A stretch of DNA of 64,000 nucleotides from Lunularia cruciata (lineage: Eukaryota > Streptophyta > Marchantiopsida > Lunulariales > Lunulariaceae): assembly GCA_948567375.1 (NCBI GenBank), contig OX419760.1, positions 24,924,001 to 24,988,000 on the forward strand. The letters are read 5' to 3'. The position numbers and the translations under genes were made by a program. Shown here one piece after another: positions 11,686-24,221 of the stretch. The notes beneath the pieces are model-generated. The model did no database searches. It had not been told where the DNA came from and saw only the letters and a list, made by a program, of their open reading frames with translations. The stretch's first letter is position 1, and each line of letters opens with the position of its first letter.

Positions 11686-13287
11686 ATTTAGCTTCTTCTA
11701 GACCTAAGGATGTGCGGTGCATTAAACCTACCGTAGGACCATGTAGCAAACTAGAGTTCGAACCATCGCCGTTGGTTCCAACTGTAGGTAGACGGTCAAA
11801 GTATACCTGTGACACAAAGAGAACTGTACTCCGTAGCGGAAGAACTTCAGAAGAAGGTACTATTCTTGTTGCGTTGACGGTTGACGAGGTCTGTTGGGAG
11901 GGAGACTCTGTGACGATGATCTAAAAGTAAAGCAACCCTGTCAGCGAGGACTGTGCCGCCTACATTTGGACGCTGTTGAGGGTAGGGCGTCCCAGACGGC
12001 GGCCGGCACGAATCTGATTACATTAATTGCATGGAGTCGAGGACGAGATTTAATGTGGTGGGTGCTAACTTGCTAAATTTGCGTCCACCATCAAGTTTAA
12101 CGAATTTGATTAGATTTGTTTGGTCCAACTCACGTCGATCGAATCACGCGTGATTGATGATTCGAGGGTAAGATAGATATGTTTTCCAAAAGTCGCCCTC
12201 CTTTCGTTTCAAGCGATTCCGCTCTGAACTTCAACTGCGGAGAGCTCTATATGGTAATCACGATGAAGGAGAAGAAAGGTATCTCCCGCGGTATACCTGT
12301 AGAACTTCGTGATTAGAAGGTAGACCGACTTCAGCGAACGTCCATCTCCGATAAGCGATTTCTCTCTTAAGTGGTACGAAGTAAATAATTCTTAATGCTG
12401 ATCTACTACACGACTCACATTCTAGATAACAAGCTCATCATATTTAGTTTAGAGAGAGAAAGGTGGTTTTCGACGACCCTCGGTTTAACCCGCTCTTTGA
12501 TCAATGGTCAGAAGAAAGAACGGGGCCGAGATGGTGTGTAATGAACGATGAAGAACGAAAGGATCGTTTACTCATGGCAAAGACACCTTCCTATTCCCTG
12601 ATCTTGCTGTAATCACAAGCGCAGTGGGCTAATCTTGGAGACCACCACTGCGCTCGCATCGTGGACGTTTGATACCGTGTAGATCTAGACCATTATTGAT
12701 AAAATAAATGTGGTAGTGGGAGTAGCTGGTGGACATGAATGCTGCACTGCACCACACCAGTGGTCCTCTTCCTATACTTGTCGATGCCAAAAAATCAACT
12801 GCCTAAGAAAGCTCTGAATTGACGGCCTTCTTCTGATGGAGTCAGTCTGTCCTATACATCTCCCCTACGCATTTCATGGAAAGGCTTTCTGGGTGTATAC
12901 CAACCAAGTATTGTTCGCTTATACACGTCATAAGCGAAAGATTGCGTTTGGGGGGGGCGGGGGGGCGCCATCGGTGTCGGATAAAGATCGCAAAAGATAT
13001 TATACCACCGGGCATTTCAGTTGTCGATATGGTGCACGAGACACGGGAGGCATGCAGAAAAATAAAAGCATGTATTTCCTTTTCCTTCAGCTCTCGAGAT
13101 GGCCACAAAGAGATGTAGAGATGATGCAAATCGTAGAGGGGGAAGAGAGAGAGATAGAGAGACACGGGCAACAATGGCGTCTGTCTATCTGTCTGCCTGT
13201 GGAATTTCTCACAACAAAAGAGATTTAGAACCGAACCTACTGTACAGAATGGTAGTGAGGCATTAATATATTACGGCGTCCGATGTC
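11686..13287. other. Intergenic between retrotransposon and SGP1 3' end
   Basis: No gene recognised. Open frames on both strands around 12840-13230 overlap each other and carry no known motif; the nearest real gene is SGP1, which ends at 13288 on the minus strand. Positions 12950-12965 hold two G runs (8 and 7 G) separated by one C. The sequence just below 13288 should hold the SGP1 3' UTR and polyadenylation site, neither of which could be placed. Confidence 0.5.
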
Positions 13288-15788
13288 TCAGTAGTCTATG
13301 ATAGGTTCTCCGATAGTAAGGTTCTTGGATATATTGCACGGAAGATCGAACAATTTCGCAACTATGACTTTGAAAATTTTATGTACATTAATATTGTGCG
13401 TAACACTTGAAAAGAATAATGAAGCATCCATTGCCTGTGCGTACAACCTGGCCTGCAATCCGCCATTCGCCCACCCCACATCGTCAACTTAAGGAAAATC
13501 GACCAAATTTCAGACTACTCCCAACGAAATCTCTCCCAAAACGACGATTGCAAAAACTTCTCAACTCAACTGATCACCACATGTCAAACTCGACAATGTA
13601 CCTGTCTTGTGATGATCCTTTGTGTATCTTCCGGGAGATTCACAAAATGGTCGTACTTAGTCCCGACCAAAATTACAATGGCACTCTGCGAGGAAGACAG
13701 CGATTCCATATGAGTTGAGATTACTAAATACCAGGTTTGACGCTCAAGATCGTTATGCGTCAGGAGGTGGCGGTTACATCAAAGTAATCGAGCTCGGAAG
13801 TATAAAGTACCAACCTTGTTGCAATGTCGCACTTGGACGAACCACTGCTTCACACTGCATCAAGGACAGGAGAAAGAAGCCCGTTAGCAAGCTCATCAAT
13901 TCCTCCGTCTTCTCTTCCTGCCGTACGGATCCCATCGAATCCCACTTTGGTATTGTAATGAGAGAGGTCACGCATGATACGTCCTCCCCTCGGCCGGCTT
14001 TAATGATCGATGCAACCGTGCATGCATCATCAACTACCTTCATAATGAGCGCTAGAGCTACCGTAGAATAGTGCAATGTATAGAATCCGATGTGAGATGA
14101 CATCCGTGAAATCTACGCTCGTGGGTGAGTGCACAGCTCATGGAGAGCTCGTGCCGCCTTTCTTCTTGATAATGTAAAACTTTACGGAGAGCTGATAAAG
14201 AAGTTTGAGCTCTTCATCTACCTGCCGATCTTCGCCACCTGCTTACACAGGACCTAAGAGAGTTGACAGAATCAACGTTTGTGATGGATTTTACCTGTGT
14301 AGAGTGGATCGGCGCGTCAAATCAAACATAAGAAGGATAGCATCGGAGTCCTTGCAGACAAGCGGCATCATGCTCGAAAACTGGCGATGACCTGCCGATC
14401 AAACTGAACCCAGGTCAATCCGTGAAGAACGCAAAGAAGTGAAGATAGCTTACACCTGGAATTTGGAATTTGACTTGTTAGGGAGAAGCAGTATTCATTC
14501 CGGAGGATCATATCCTATTACACAACAAAAGAAACCACCCACTTCTCGCCCAGTCTTCTTTACTCTTGTGGCTACATTAACTCCTCTGAAAATTACACCC
14601 CAGATCTCCGAATAGCCTACTCACTATCCGATTTTTGCTCGTCTCGCTTCAATGTGAGAGCTTTAGAACCTCCATGCTCGGGACTCACTAACTCGGGGCT
14701 GAAGGTACGATGTACCATATCCCAGATTAAGATGAGCACCAGTGCTATCGGATCATACGCTGTTCTCTGTATCCATCTATAAAATAGGCCGGTCCACGCA
14801 TTGACTCCTTGAGCACTGGGCAATGTTCGCGTCTACTGAGCACCGTCTACTCCGTGGTTCAGATCCCTCCCAATGACCGTCGAGTTGCGGTAGATACAAT
14901 AAGCGGAAGAGACCAATTACCACACTGGATGTGGCGTTCACAGATTGGATGTGGGTGGAAATTGAAACATGTGTAGCTTACCTCCGAGATCCCATATACT
15001 GAGGGCAATGTTCGCGTTTTGAATTTTGAAGATCTTCTCCATCGAAGTGACTCCAACGGTTTGCACATAGTCCTCATTTTGCTGGGATGCGACATAGTTC
15101 ACCTGAATGACATCAAATTGGACGAAGAATGACATAAGTCAGATAAAGAATCGATAAAGTTGATTACAGTACGAATGAGAGAACTGGAAATTGGGGACTA
15201 AGAGTTTTCACATACCATGAAACTAGTCTTGCCGGTCTGGCAATCGCCAACCATGCCTACTTTGACCACCACTGTGTCTTCAGCTTCTTCGACGTATCTC
15301 AGGCCTGTAAGGGATCCGAAGCTGGCCAATCGGCCGAGGGAACCCCAACTCGGCCATTCCAGAGAAGCTATAGGATTAGAACTTAGTCCTAGCAAGAGTT
15401 CGGAGTCGACAGATGACGACCTCGAAAGCTTGTGGTATCCAATTCCTCGAGCACTCCCGGAAACACAGCAGAGCGACCTGACAGATTGCCTTCTGAGCTG
15501 ACGCCCCAATCTCCTAGCGCCTCGCTTGAGAGCACGCATCTGCCCCCCTGGACCTGCACCAGTACCTCCATTCACACCACGCTTATTACTCCCTCCTCCA
15601 CCACCCCCTACTAATCCAGAAGTCCGAAATCGAAACATGAGCTTCGAAATTCTCTCCTTCTCCACTATTTCTGTCGATTCTGAAACTCCCACTCCCCATG
15701 ATTCCTGCTCGTCTTCCCGTCCTGCTACAGAGCCTGGTGCTCCTCCCCCTGGCCGTCGCCTCCATCGACACCCAACGGTGCCGGCCAT
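13288..15788 (-). CDS. SGP1: Septum-promoting small GTPase (SGP1/Spg1/Tem1 family)
   Basis: Six exons joined by GT-AG introns give 359 codons plus stop: 15788-15216, 15102-14982, 14391-14295, 13854-13815, 13685-13602, 13452-13288. All phases agree. The ATG at 15788 follows directly after an in-frame TGA. Residues 1-175 are a basic, Gly/Ser-rich extension. The G domain shows P-loop GDCQTGKT (181-188), DYVQTVGV, SIWDLGG (G3, ending at 232), LMFDLTRRSTLHS, LVGTKYD (G4) and the family C-terminus NLTIGEPIIDY. In yeasts this Ras-like GTPase switches on a kinase cascade for cytokinesis and mitotic exit; plant homologues are thought to act with MAP4K-type kinases. Odd points: the position equivalent to Ras Gln61 is His (GGHRQF), and the switch I region reads GVTSMEK where GVNFMEK is usual as I recall. 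The gene looks intact; identity is secure, activity is not. Confidence 0.93.
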
Positions 15789-16020
15789 TCAACCAGCGCT
15801 GCTCTTCCCCCCCACCCCTTGCGAGGGGGATGTGCGCTCTCTTCCAGCGTTCTGTTCAAATTTCTACTGCTTCAACAACTGGAAATTTCTCCTCTCCTAC
15901 CACTCCTCAACCTCCCTTCTGCTCCTCCCTTCTACTACTACTCCCTTCCATTATTCTTCCACTCTCCGCCTCCGCAGCACCTGCTCAAGTCCATCTCTTC
16001 CCACGCTCTACACCACCACC

Positions 16021-16052
<32 letters not shown>

Positions 16053-16480
16053 AATTACTATCCACCTGAGAGGACTCCTCAGACTTCCTCTGCTGCAGCA
16101 TTCATTCAAACAAACAATCAATTTACTTCATCTTCTTCTCAGCTTGGTTTCTCAAATCTATTCAAATCCTACCATCCGAATAACCACTCTCGCACTGCTG
16201 GCTTCTCCGTTTCTTCAGACCAGCCAACGCACCTCTTCACTAACTCCCTAATACTTATATCCTCCTCACAAGAACTATCACGCCCAGAATGTCTCTCCCT
16301 CCCCTCTGATCTCCTCGTGCTCTCCCCCACCCGTCGCTACCGTCTCCTCTTACTCAGTCAATGTGCAACCCCGCTTTCCTTCCACGGGGTAATAACTCGC
16401 TGTAAGTCCGCTTCCAGTTCCCTCCCTCCCGGGCTCTCTTCCCCCGCCTCAGGTATACACACACATAACACAACACAACA
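15789..16480 (-). promoter_or_regulatory. Purine-rich leader/promoter region of SGP1 with microsatellite
   Basis: On the SGP1 sense strand this stretch is strongly GA-rich (CT-rich on the plus strand). It includes a (CAC)n run passing into (CTA)n at 16011-16052. It sits directly upstream of the SGP1 start codon, so it likely holds the 5' UTR and core promoter. Long open frames on the plus strand here are low-complexity Pro/Ser/Leu products of the CT bias. No TATA box was assigned. Confidence 0.45.
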
Positions 16481-18743
16481 CAATAGTGGTCTCACTGTTC
16501 TCTACCTCCCTAAACTTGCCATCATCACCATACTGTACCTTTCTTCACCCTCTACTTCACTGTACAGTACTACCCATCAATTTCAGTATAAACTTCCAGC
16601 CACTGGTTGCGATTTTCTCAGCCTCGGATGAGCCAAATACACCTATATTTAATATACATGCACAGAAACCTCGTTTCTTTCCAATCAAGTTTTTGGGTTG
16701 GCTCATCTCATGAGTTTCCGCTTTGCTTTGAAGTATATACCACCTTCTGCTCCGAGTTAATATCGGGTGCGCGGCGGGGGGCCGGGTGCGGTGTTACAGA
16801 GTTACAGACTGGTGGTTCAAATGGGATTCGCCCAGTAGGATTGAGAACTGGGTGCATGAATGTACTTGAGTACCCAGAGCGGTTCGAACCAACATGGCAT
16901 CTATGCTCTACACACTGCGGGGAACTTGATTTGCTGTGGAATCATCCTTGGACTTCGAGTAATGATTGAGGAAACAGACATATCTTAAAGCAGCGGAGGC
17001 TGCAGAGTATAGTAGCGAGGAGAAGCAGCTAGACCAAAGGTAGTGAGGTAGCTAGTGCACTAGGCGGTTGATTTGAGGCACCAATTCACGAGCTCGGGGT
17101 GTGATTTTCGTTTCAGATGGCGGATAAGACATGGGTGGGCCGGGATGCCAAGTCGACCGATATATCTAGAACGGGAGAATGAGATTATGATACTTACGCC
17201 CAGTAGGAGAGAAGTGAGAGAAAGGGGAAGGAGACAGGAAATTTGATTGAAGCGCTTTTGAAGAGGGAAAAAGTGTGAAGTGGGGCCACAGAAGGAGGCA
17301 CTTTTCGGTTCGGTATGACTCGCAGGCTCCACACTCTCCTCGTTGATTGATTGATTTCTCTGGTCGGTAGGCTCTCGTCTCCGTCCCCACAAGAGAACCC
17401 AACCCACCGCACACTGAAAATAGGTGGACGGAAGGAGTGACGGGACACTGGTCTGCTGGAATTGGAGTCTCAGCAGCATGCTTCAATAGCATGCTGAGCT
17501 TCAGATTTCTTGTGAATGACAACATTTCACCGAAATTCACCTTCGCAAAGACGTAGTCCAAGCCGGAAGAAACGGCTTGGCAATAAGATGCAGCCACAAG
17601 TACCAGCGAAAGGAGCAGATCGATGGCGTTTTGGCTACACATGCTTGACCCTTAGAAGACGACTTCTAGTCATTGTCAGCATAGGGAATTACGTTGTCGT
17701 AATGCTCCGTTCGTTTTTTGGAGTATAGTGATTGGATTACATGCAGCCACCCAGCGTGCAGTTTCCCAATTTGCACCTCAATTTCGGCATCTGAACCTCC
17801 TTCCTTCATCCAGAGAGACACCTACATGGACGACATCGGACCATACTAGACCTTTGCAAGCTTCACGAGCTACAAGTGGGAGAGGAATAACACGCTGCTG
17901 TTGACCTCTTTGTCAAGCGCGGCAGGTCACTGGAATTCGTCCAACCAGCAATCTAGTCTATGTGACTCGGAGTAATCGAATATCAGTCTTGCCGACGGGA
18001 AGTCAATAAAACTTTGTCGAGAGGGCGGACTTTTGCTGGTGTACCGTATCTTCTTAGGTAGGAGGAACCGAGACATGAGAAATGAAGTTCAGTTGGTGTA
18101 GTATGTAAAGTTAATATGGCATTGCGGGGGCAAGATTCGGTAACAATGAACTCAAACGCTTCATGATCTTTTCTGCTCGGTAGAGCAGAAAAGATCATGA
18201 TGAAGATCATGATGATGGAGGAATGATGGAGCATTGGAGCAACGAGTGCATTAGCTTCGACGTTGAGTTGCACGCAGCAGTTATCCATGACAAAAGCACA
18301 GTTTGTTTGATGAGTGATACAAGTTCCTATATCTCCAGATGGTCTTAGCTCAAATAACCCATCCGCTCAAGTTACCAAGTGGTTTTGATGTGTATTTACA
18401 AATGTACAAGTACTCAGTCCAGCGCTTTCCGCATCGAACTGTAGTGTCGCAACTGCATAGTAATCTCAAGGAAGGAAACTAGAGTGGCGTCGAGGATACC
18501 AGTTCAATACGCGGTTCAATGAATCACCATGATTGGTGATTTGTTGAAAGCCAATTGAGGGAAATCATAGAGCTGTACAGACTCATCCGACACCAAAGAA
18601 CCGTGAAAAAAAATCAAAGCCTCGACAGAACTCTACGAGGTTTGCTGCAATCTTACCAAGATTCTCAAGAACACGTTACACGGGGAAAAGATGTATAGAT
18701 TTGACAGATAGTCCTATTGATTGTGCACTGGATCAAAATCTTG
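16481..18743. other. Intergenic between SGP1 5' end and CLPTM1 3' end
   Basis: No recognised gene. A 158-codon frame at 17166-17642 on the minus strand starts with a hydrophobic, signal-peptide-like segment, but it has no family resemblance and overlaps other frames. A perfect hairpin lies at 18161-18200. The CLPTM1 3' UTR and polyadenylation site should lie just below 18744. Confidence 0.45.
18161..18200. repeat. Perfect 18-bp stem with 4-nt loop
   Basis: TCATGATCTTTTCTGCTC (18161-18178) and its exact reverse complement (18183-18200) flank the loop GGTA. It is followed by a short run of GATGAAGATCATGATGATGG-type sequence. It lies about 540 bases downstream of the CLPTM1 stop codon and may fall in that gene's 3' transcribed region. 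The stem is too short for a typical plant microRNA precursor. Confidence 0.75.
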
Positions 18744-21700
18744 TCACAACTTTTTCTTGCCCTCTTTTGAATCTCCTGCAGGAGCCGAAGAGCTACTCCC
18801 TTCGGCAGCTTTAATGCCAGCAGCTGTCCTGCTGACGCTGTCCTCTGAAAAACCGGATGTTCGTCGGACTGCTTTACCCGTTTCTGCGGTTTTCCTTTTC
18901 TTTTTATCCTCCTCTGATCCCTCGATAGCATTACTTGGTTCATTGCCGTCCTCTCCTCCAAACCCGAACTCATTCACTCGTTTTTGATCGACGGGATAGA
19001 CCCAGCGTTGATACAAATAGATCAGAAAGATCACGTCTGAAGTCAATAAACGCTTAGTTGTTAGATATTTAGTGGTTGAACTCTTGAGAGGAGATTACAA
19101 CTTATTATATAGAGTGCCCGTCATGCTGAAATCTGGTAGTATATGTTCAGTGATTCCTAACACGAAGAATACTTTCCTGAACGATGGTCCCATAAGTGAC
19201 TAGACTACAAAAATGTTGACACTTCACACAAAGTTTTAACACATTCGTGTCTCTGGAAGGAGAACAAACATGTACTCTCAAAAGGAAATTTGAAATTGAC
19301 TTAATTCTTTGGATCAGGTCCAAGACTGCAAGACCTGACGGGAATCTTTTTGGACAAGTTGCCTCAAATCGAGATTTCTTCCGGGTAATAGAACTTACCA
19401 TCACGGAACACCGACAGACGATGAAGCCATGGCATCTTGATGACAAAAGCGAAGAGATCATCTATAATGGTGTTCAGAAACTTGTACGTCATTTGACGCC
19501 AGGGCAGGTGAGCAACTGATTTCAGCTTGTAGTTGATAAACAGTTGAGGACACATCATGATGAACCCTAAAAACAAGCAGCACAGAATGTTATGAGACTT
19601 CAACAAACTAGGACTCCAATTCTTGATTCGGAAACAAAAATTAGTGAATACATGAAGATGCATACGGTGGAGAAAAGGAACAGCGAGTGGGAAGTCATTA
19701 CCAAAGGTGTACACGCAGCTGGTTAGGGATGACAATATCCACGAATACCAACTCTTGTGTCGCTCGTACATGAGGGAGTAGATTGCGAAGCATGCCACTA
19801 TTGGATATAGGGCATAAGACAGATACTTCATCGCCAGATCATCGTATTCCTTTGTTTTGTTTCCAGCGTATGAATCACGGTGTCTGAATCTCAGTAGAGG
19901 AAATCTACCACTCCGGTCAACCTGGCATGAGCGAACAATTAGCTCAAAGTATACTTGGATTTGGTGGACTGATAACGTCCCATGGATTACGTAATACCAA
20001 TGAGCACAAGCTTAGAAGCATTCACAGCGATTAAAAGAATTGGAGTCATCTCCTAGGAAAACATGAGATGTAGAACATGTTCAGGAGCAAACCTCAATGT
20101 GCATCGCTTTGCCGATTTTCCAAAACTCGATGCAGCATCCAACACCCGAGCTAAGTAATATCATCCATGATGTTTCATTATCCAGAAGATAGAGGAACAC
20201 GATAAGCTGGCAAAAGAAGTTGATGACCACTGAACGAGCTGATAGGCCCTCCATGGACTTGTTTTTGTTCCAGAATTGAACGTCTGCAATATATATAGGG
20301 TCAAACCGTCAGGAGAAGTTCGTTCCCCATTTCCTTACATGCAACCGTATATATCTGGTACTTATATCCAGTTCACGGTGAAACGACTTACCGTTCTTGA
20401 AGGCCAGAAAGTCAAACACTGAATGAAGAAGGGAGACACACATGGTCACTCCGAGAAGAATCGGATTGCCCTCAACGAACACCCTCTGGCAAGGAAACAC
20501 GTAACCCTTAGTGTATATCCAAAGGAAAACAATGCCCAAATGCAGCACCACGGCACTTCTGAACCTTAATCTTCATCATCGTCCACCTACCTTAAGCTCA
20601 TCCGCCTCTCCTTCAATCATACTGCCATAAGATCGGTGAATTTGGAAGGACTGGTCTATTTGCATGTAGAGCTGCCATCTTGTCAAACTTATCGGTCCAA
20701 GCTCCATCTCCAAATAGAGTTCATTTACAGTCTCGTTAACGGCCAAGAGCTTATCTCTCAACAGCCAAAACTCGTTGAAGAATACGGTTGGGTAGTAGTT
20801 GCCTGTGCTCTCATCAATGTTCAAGTCTGCAATAAACGATTATATATCAGGATGTATTCATCGTAGAAAGCGGACAGTTTCGAAGAATAAACATTGCTCT
20901 GGGAAAGCGCACGGGGGCTTGAAGTCAAGAAGAATGTCCATACGTTCAGCAATTGTTGGGGGGGCGCCTCCTCTTGGATACCTGTAAAAGAATAACAATT
21001 TACAAGTTTTTTGTTAATAGACGTAAAACAGAGCACTGCCACGGACAAAGAACGGAACCGCTTAGTGCTTTCCATCAGCTATGTGGTAGTAAGTAGCCCA
21101 GTAAATGAGCAAACTGCTCACCGTGTGAAATCGTCCACAAGATTGATCGTGATATTAGGCTTCCAGAAAGATACCCATACTCTCTCTTCGCCTTCGTCCG
21201 ATTCAGTGGTCTCCAGTGCTGTCTGGATATATGACATACCGACGAGAGATGATCATACACAAAACGCCACAAAGAGACCATAAATGATTCATAGGATTTG
21301 AGGAGAAAGTAAAAAGCCTACAGCTAGCAAAATATTTGACGTAACTCACTACAAGGTAAATAAAATATTATTGAGGTAACTGATGAAAAGTACCTCATTT
21401 GCTGCTGTTGATTGTTCACCACCCGCTTCCTTCGACAGTAAACTTTTTCGGTTGTCCACTTTAGGCTTTTGGAGGAAAGTCACTAATGCTGTATTTGAAA
21501 TACATTGAATTACTGTAAGTAGGGGATCCTTCACTTCAGGCTGTGGAAGTAGATATTTTAGAACAGCTGCATTTCCCCGACTTGTCAAAGTATAGGTATA
21601 CAATAAATTGATAGGTATAAGCTATGTAGATAAAACAAGTTCATGCACACATTGAAATCTGTAAACAATCTTAAGACCGTTGCCATAACTAAAGTTTGGT

Positions 21701-23749
21701 AAGACCTTCAAAAATATTCTATTGCAAACAGGGGAGATGGACCTACGATGAGTGCGGCTGAAAGTAGCCTCCTTCTTGTGGTCAGCATCTTTAGGATCTG
21801 GGGAATATCCTGATCGAGCGAAATAGACATGGGCAAAAATACTCGCATTGTGCTTTTGTACTGCCTACGTCCAGTTGAGACAAATAAAATCCGTCAACAT
21901 GAGAAAGCTATCTATGGTTCTGTGCTTAGCTAGATTGAGACAACTACCTCAACTCAACCTCATGGACATAAGAAGACTTTATTGCTACCGCGGTCAAACT
22001 GTCAAACTAAGGACCCCATTCGCAAGACCAGTTGCGCACATCCCTTAATTCAGTGATTCAGTAGAGGAACGCTTTGGAGCTAGAACTTGTGATTTCATAA
22101 TTCGACGTTGATGTATAACATAAATTTGTCCATGTAAGTTCATAGAAGTAAATTAGGTCAAGGCACCCTGGATACACCGCCGTTGTCATACACTTACAAG
22201 TCTCCGCTGTAGTTATTACTTACAGTATATTATGACGGTAACCTCCAAATTAAAAGTTGTGACGTTAACTTGGAGAACAGATTACCTCTGACGGACGGAA
22301 GGTAATGTTATGGTGCCTTCGACTTGCAGGAGTCCAGACGGCATATGGCACCTTCGTCTCATGCCATACAAGAGCATCCTCGTTGCTGAAGTCATTGAAT
22401 TCCCTACTTTCTGACATGTACATCCAAAAGTCCTGATCGGAAAGACGGATGCGAGAGTTAGAAACTGCATAAAGAGAAGAATTTCCATACCGCCGTGCTG
22501 CAGAAAAGTCTTGATATTTGCTTGAGGTCCAGGCTGCCAAGTCGACAGTACGGTGTAGTGATTTATATAAACATTCCTGTCTTGGTTAACTAGGGTTAAA
22601 AACTCTAAAACGCATTTGTTCGTCTCAACAGAGCATTTTTCACCCCTTGCAAAGTTGAATCCTAAGTAGGTCTTACAAAGGCCAGCTCGATATGATTTTC
22701 TCTTCGCTAACTAGGACGCATCTTTGAAGCAAGCATGTTTTTCGGATCGCATAGTGGGAAAATGGGTGAAACTAATCTGTGAAACGACAAAGAACTATGC
22801 AGCTCCACTTCCTATGACTTCGATACATTTCTGAAAGATGCCGGATAATGGATCTCAAATCAGTCAAAAGTTATCTTATGGTAAAAGCTGCCCACGGGAA
22901 CGGACTGATGTTTAAATGCCAGAAATAGCGAAATAAGCACTTGCGTGATGCATATTCTTGGAATAGGTCACAAAACTGGAAGATTTGAACCAGTGTGCGA
23001 GTTGCAAGAAGGGACATCTGTCCAGGGATGACTAGATGACGAGCCTAGGATTCTCTCCGCAAGAATCTGACGCTGGGATTGACTTACGATCCTCGAGCAA
23101 AACTTCAAAACTTTCGCCTGATACTAAACTAGCCCGTCGGAATCCTAAGAACGTCTTTGCAGTTCTCTGCAACTTCATGAATGCGAATTTTGGACCAAGA
23201 AACAGTGTAGAGAGATGATGGCCACAGCCAGGACGCTGAACAGGCGGTGAGCCAGGTCCCAGGTCAAGTTTTTAAAAGATAATTTTTGCTAGCTTAAAAT
23301 TTTTAATCGCAAGTGTTTCTCCAAATTCTAGAATAGATGAATAGACCCTCTGTCTGCAAACCAAAATCAAACTGGAAACCGAAGCACTGAGAAACACGAT
23401 CCATTACGCAAACAGATGCACACTTCAGCAAATGAACTCAAAAAACAGAAGATCGCATCCACCGCCGCGTTGTCGGTGGAGACAAAAAATTCAATGTTTT
23501 CTCTCTATTGAGTGGAAAACGAACCAGATCTTCGCCTTTGATAAACAGATTATTCGTCAACAGATCCGGATTGCTCGGTTTCTTGGGAGCGAACATTTGC
23601 ATCGCAAAATACCAGAAAATCCCCATCCTCACGACGCCAAAAAGCATGCCACCAAAGGTCTGTTGCGCCGGCGCCTGCGCCTCAGCAGCCCCAGGCGCTC
23701 CTGCCCTGGCGACCTGCGTTCCTCCACCTCCTCCTCCCGGCGGTGCCAT
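18744..23749 (-). CDS. CLPTM1: CLPTM1-family multipass membrane protein
   Basis: Twelve exons with consistent phases give 641 aa: 23749-23525, 22432-22286, 21864-21747, 21488-21394, 21222-21122, 20981-20944, 20826-20591, 20485-20392, 20283-20093, 19921-19702, 19566-19399, 19036-18744. The start is ATG 23749 (MAPPGGG), since the frame upstream offers only a TTG. An Ala/Gly-rich N-terminus leads to a membrane segment (about 34-53). A large predicted luminal part follows with family blocks NEDALVWHET, SFWKPNITINLVDDFTR and NIDESTGNYYPTVFFNEF. A multipass C-terminal half has SLLHSVFDFLAFKN, ERHKSWYSWILSSLTS, CPQLFINYKLKSVAH, NTIIDDLFAFVIKMP and IYLYQRWVYPVD. The last four residues, KKKL, fit a KKXX endoplasmic-reticulum retrieval signal. 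Animal CLPTM1 proteins act at the ER in membrane-protein trafficking or lipid scrambling; the plant role is not established. Exon 1 uses GTTCGT and exon 9 GTTTGC as donors. No stop or frameshift was found. Confidence 0.96.
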
Positions 23750-24221
23750 CTTAGCCCTCACCGATCCCAAACCTCCACAACCTCGTTCCTTTCTTCCTTC
23801 CTTCCTTCAATCTATTAACCCCGCGTCCACCGCGCCTTCTTCAGACAGAATCGACTCTACCTGCATGTTTCAATCAGGCAAGCAAGCTCGAATCGATTGA
23901 TCTGTCTCGATCTACAACATACTACAACGCTTGCACCCCCGAGAGACGAACAAACGATTGGCTGTCTGCTTGCTTGCCCGCTCTCCTTGCAGCAGCACCC
24001 AAACCAGCGAGATGGTTGGCGAACACGCAGAAGCTGGAGGTGGAGGAGGCGGTGGTGGATGGAGTAGGACACGAACGCCACCACTTCTTCGGCTTCCTAC
24101 CTCTCTTCAGCTCTCGCTTCCCTCCCCTCCGCTCCTGCTCGAACCACGTACGACTCGACGTAGTAAAGAACAAACACGAAGAAGACAAGGAATCGTTGTA
24201 AATAGTTCGATTTGCATTTTA
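23750..24221. other. CLPTM1 5' flank / promoter region
   Basis: CT- and GA-biased sequence upstream of the CLPTM1 start, including TTCC repeats near 23790-23805 and GGA/GGT repeats near 24030-24060. Open frames on both strands are low-complexity. It presumably holds the 5' UTR and promoter; no specific element was assigned. Confidence 0.4.

Noticed and set aside
11740-11775. GTTCGAACC-like box after the retrotransposon
   Set aside because: Isolated motif without tRNA secondary structure.
12836-13228. Overlapping frames on both strands near 13 kb
   Set aside because: Neither shows a known motif and both lie just beyond the SGP1 stop codon, where 3' UTR is expected.
13774-14103. 109-codon minus-strand frame
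   Set aside because: It spans introns of SGP1 and one microexon read in the wrong frame; the spliced gene model explains the region.
15526-16631. Two long plus-strand frames rich in Pro, Ser, Thr, His and Tyr
   Set aside because: They are products of the CT-rich strand and of the (CAC)n(CTA)n tract upstream of and overlapping SGP1 exon 1.
17166-17642. 158-codon minus-strand frame with a signal-peptide-like start
   Set aside because: No family motif, no plausible splice partners and overlapping frames of similar length; could be chance in GC-richer intergenic DNA.
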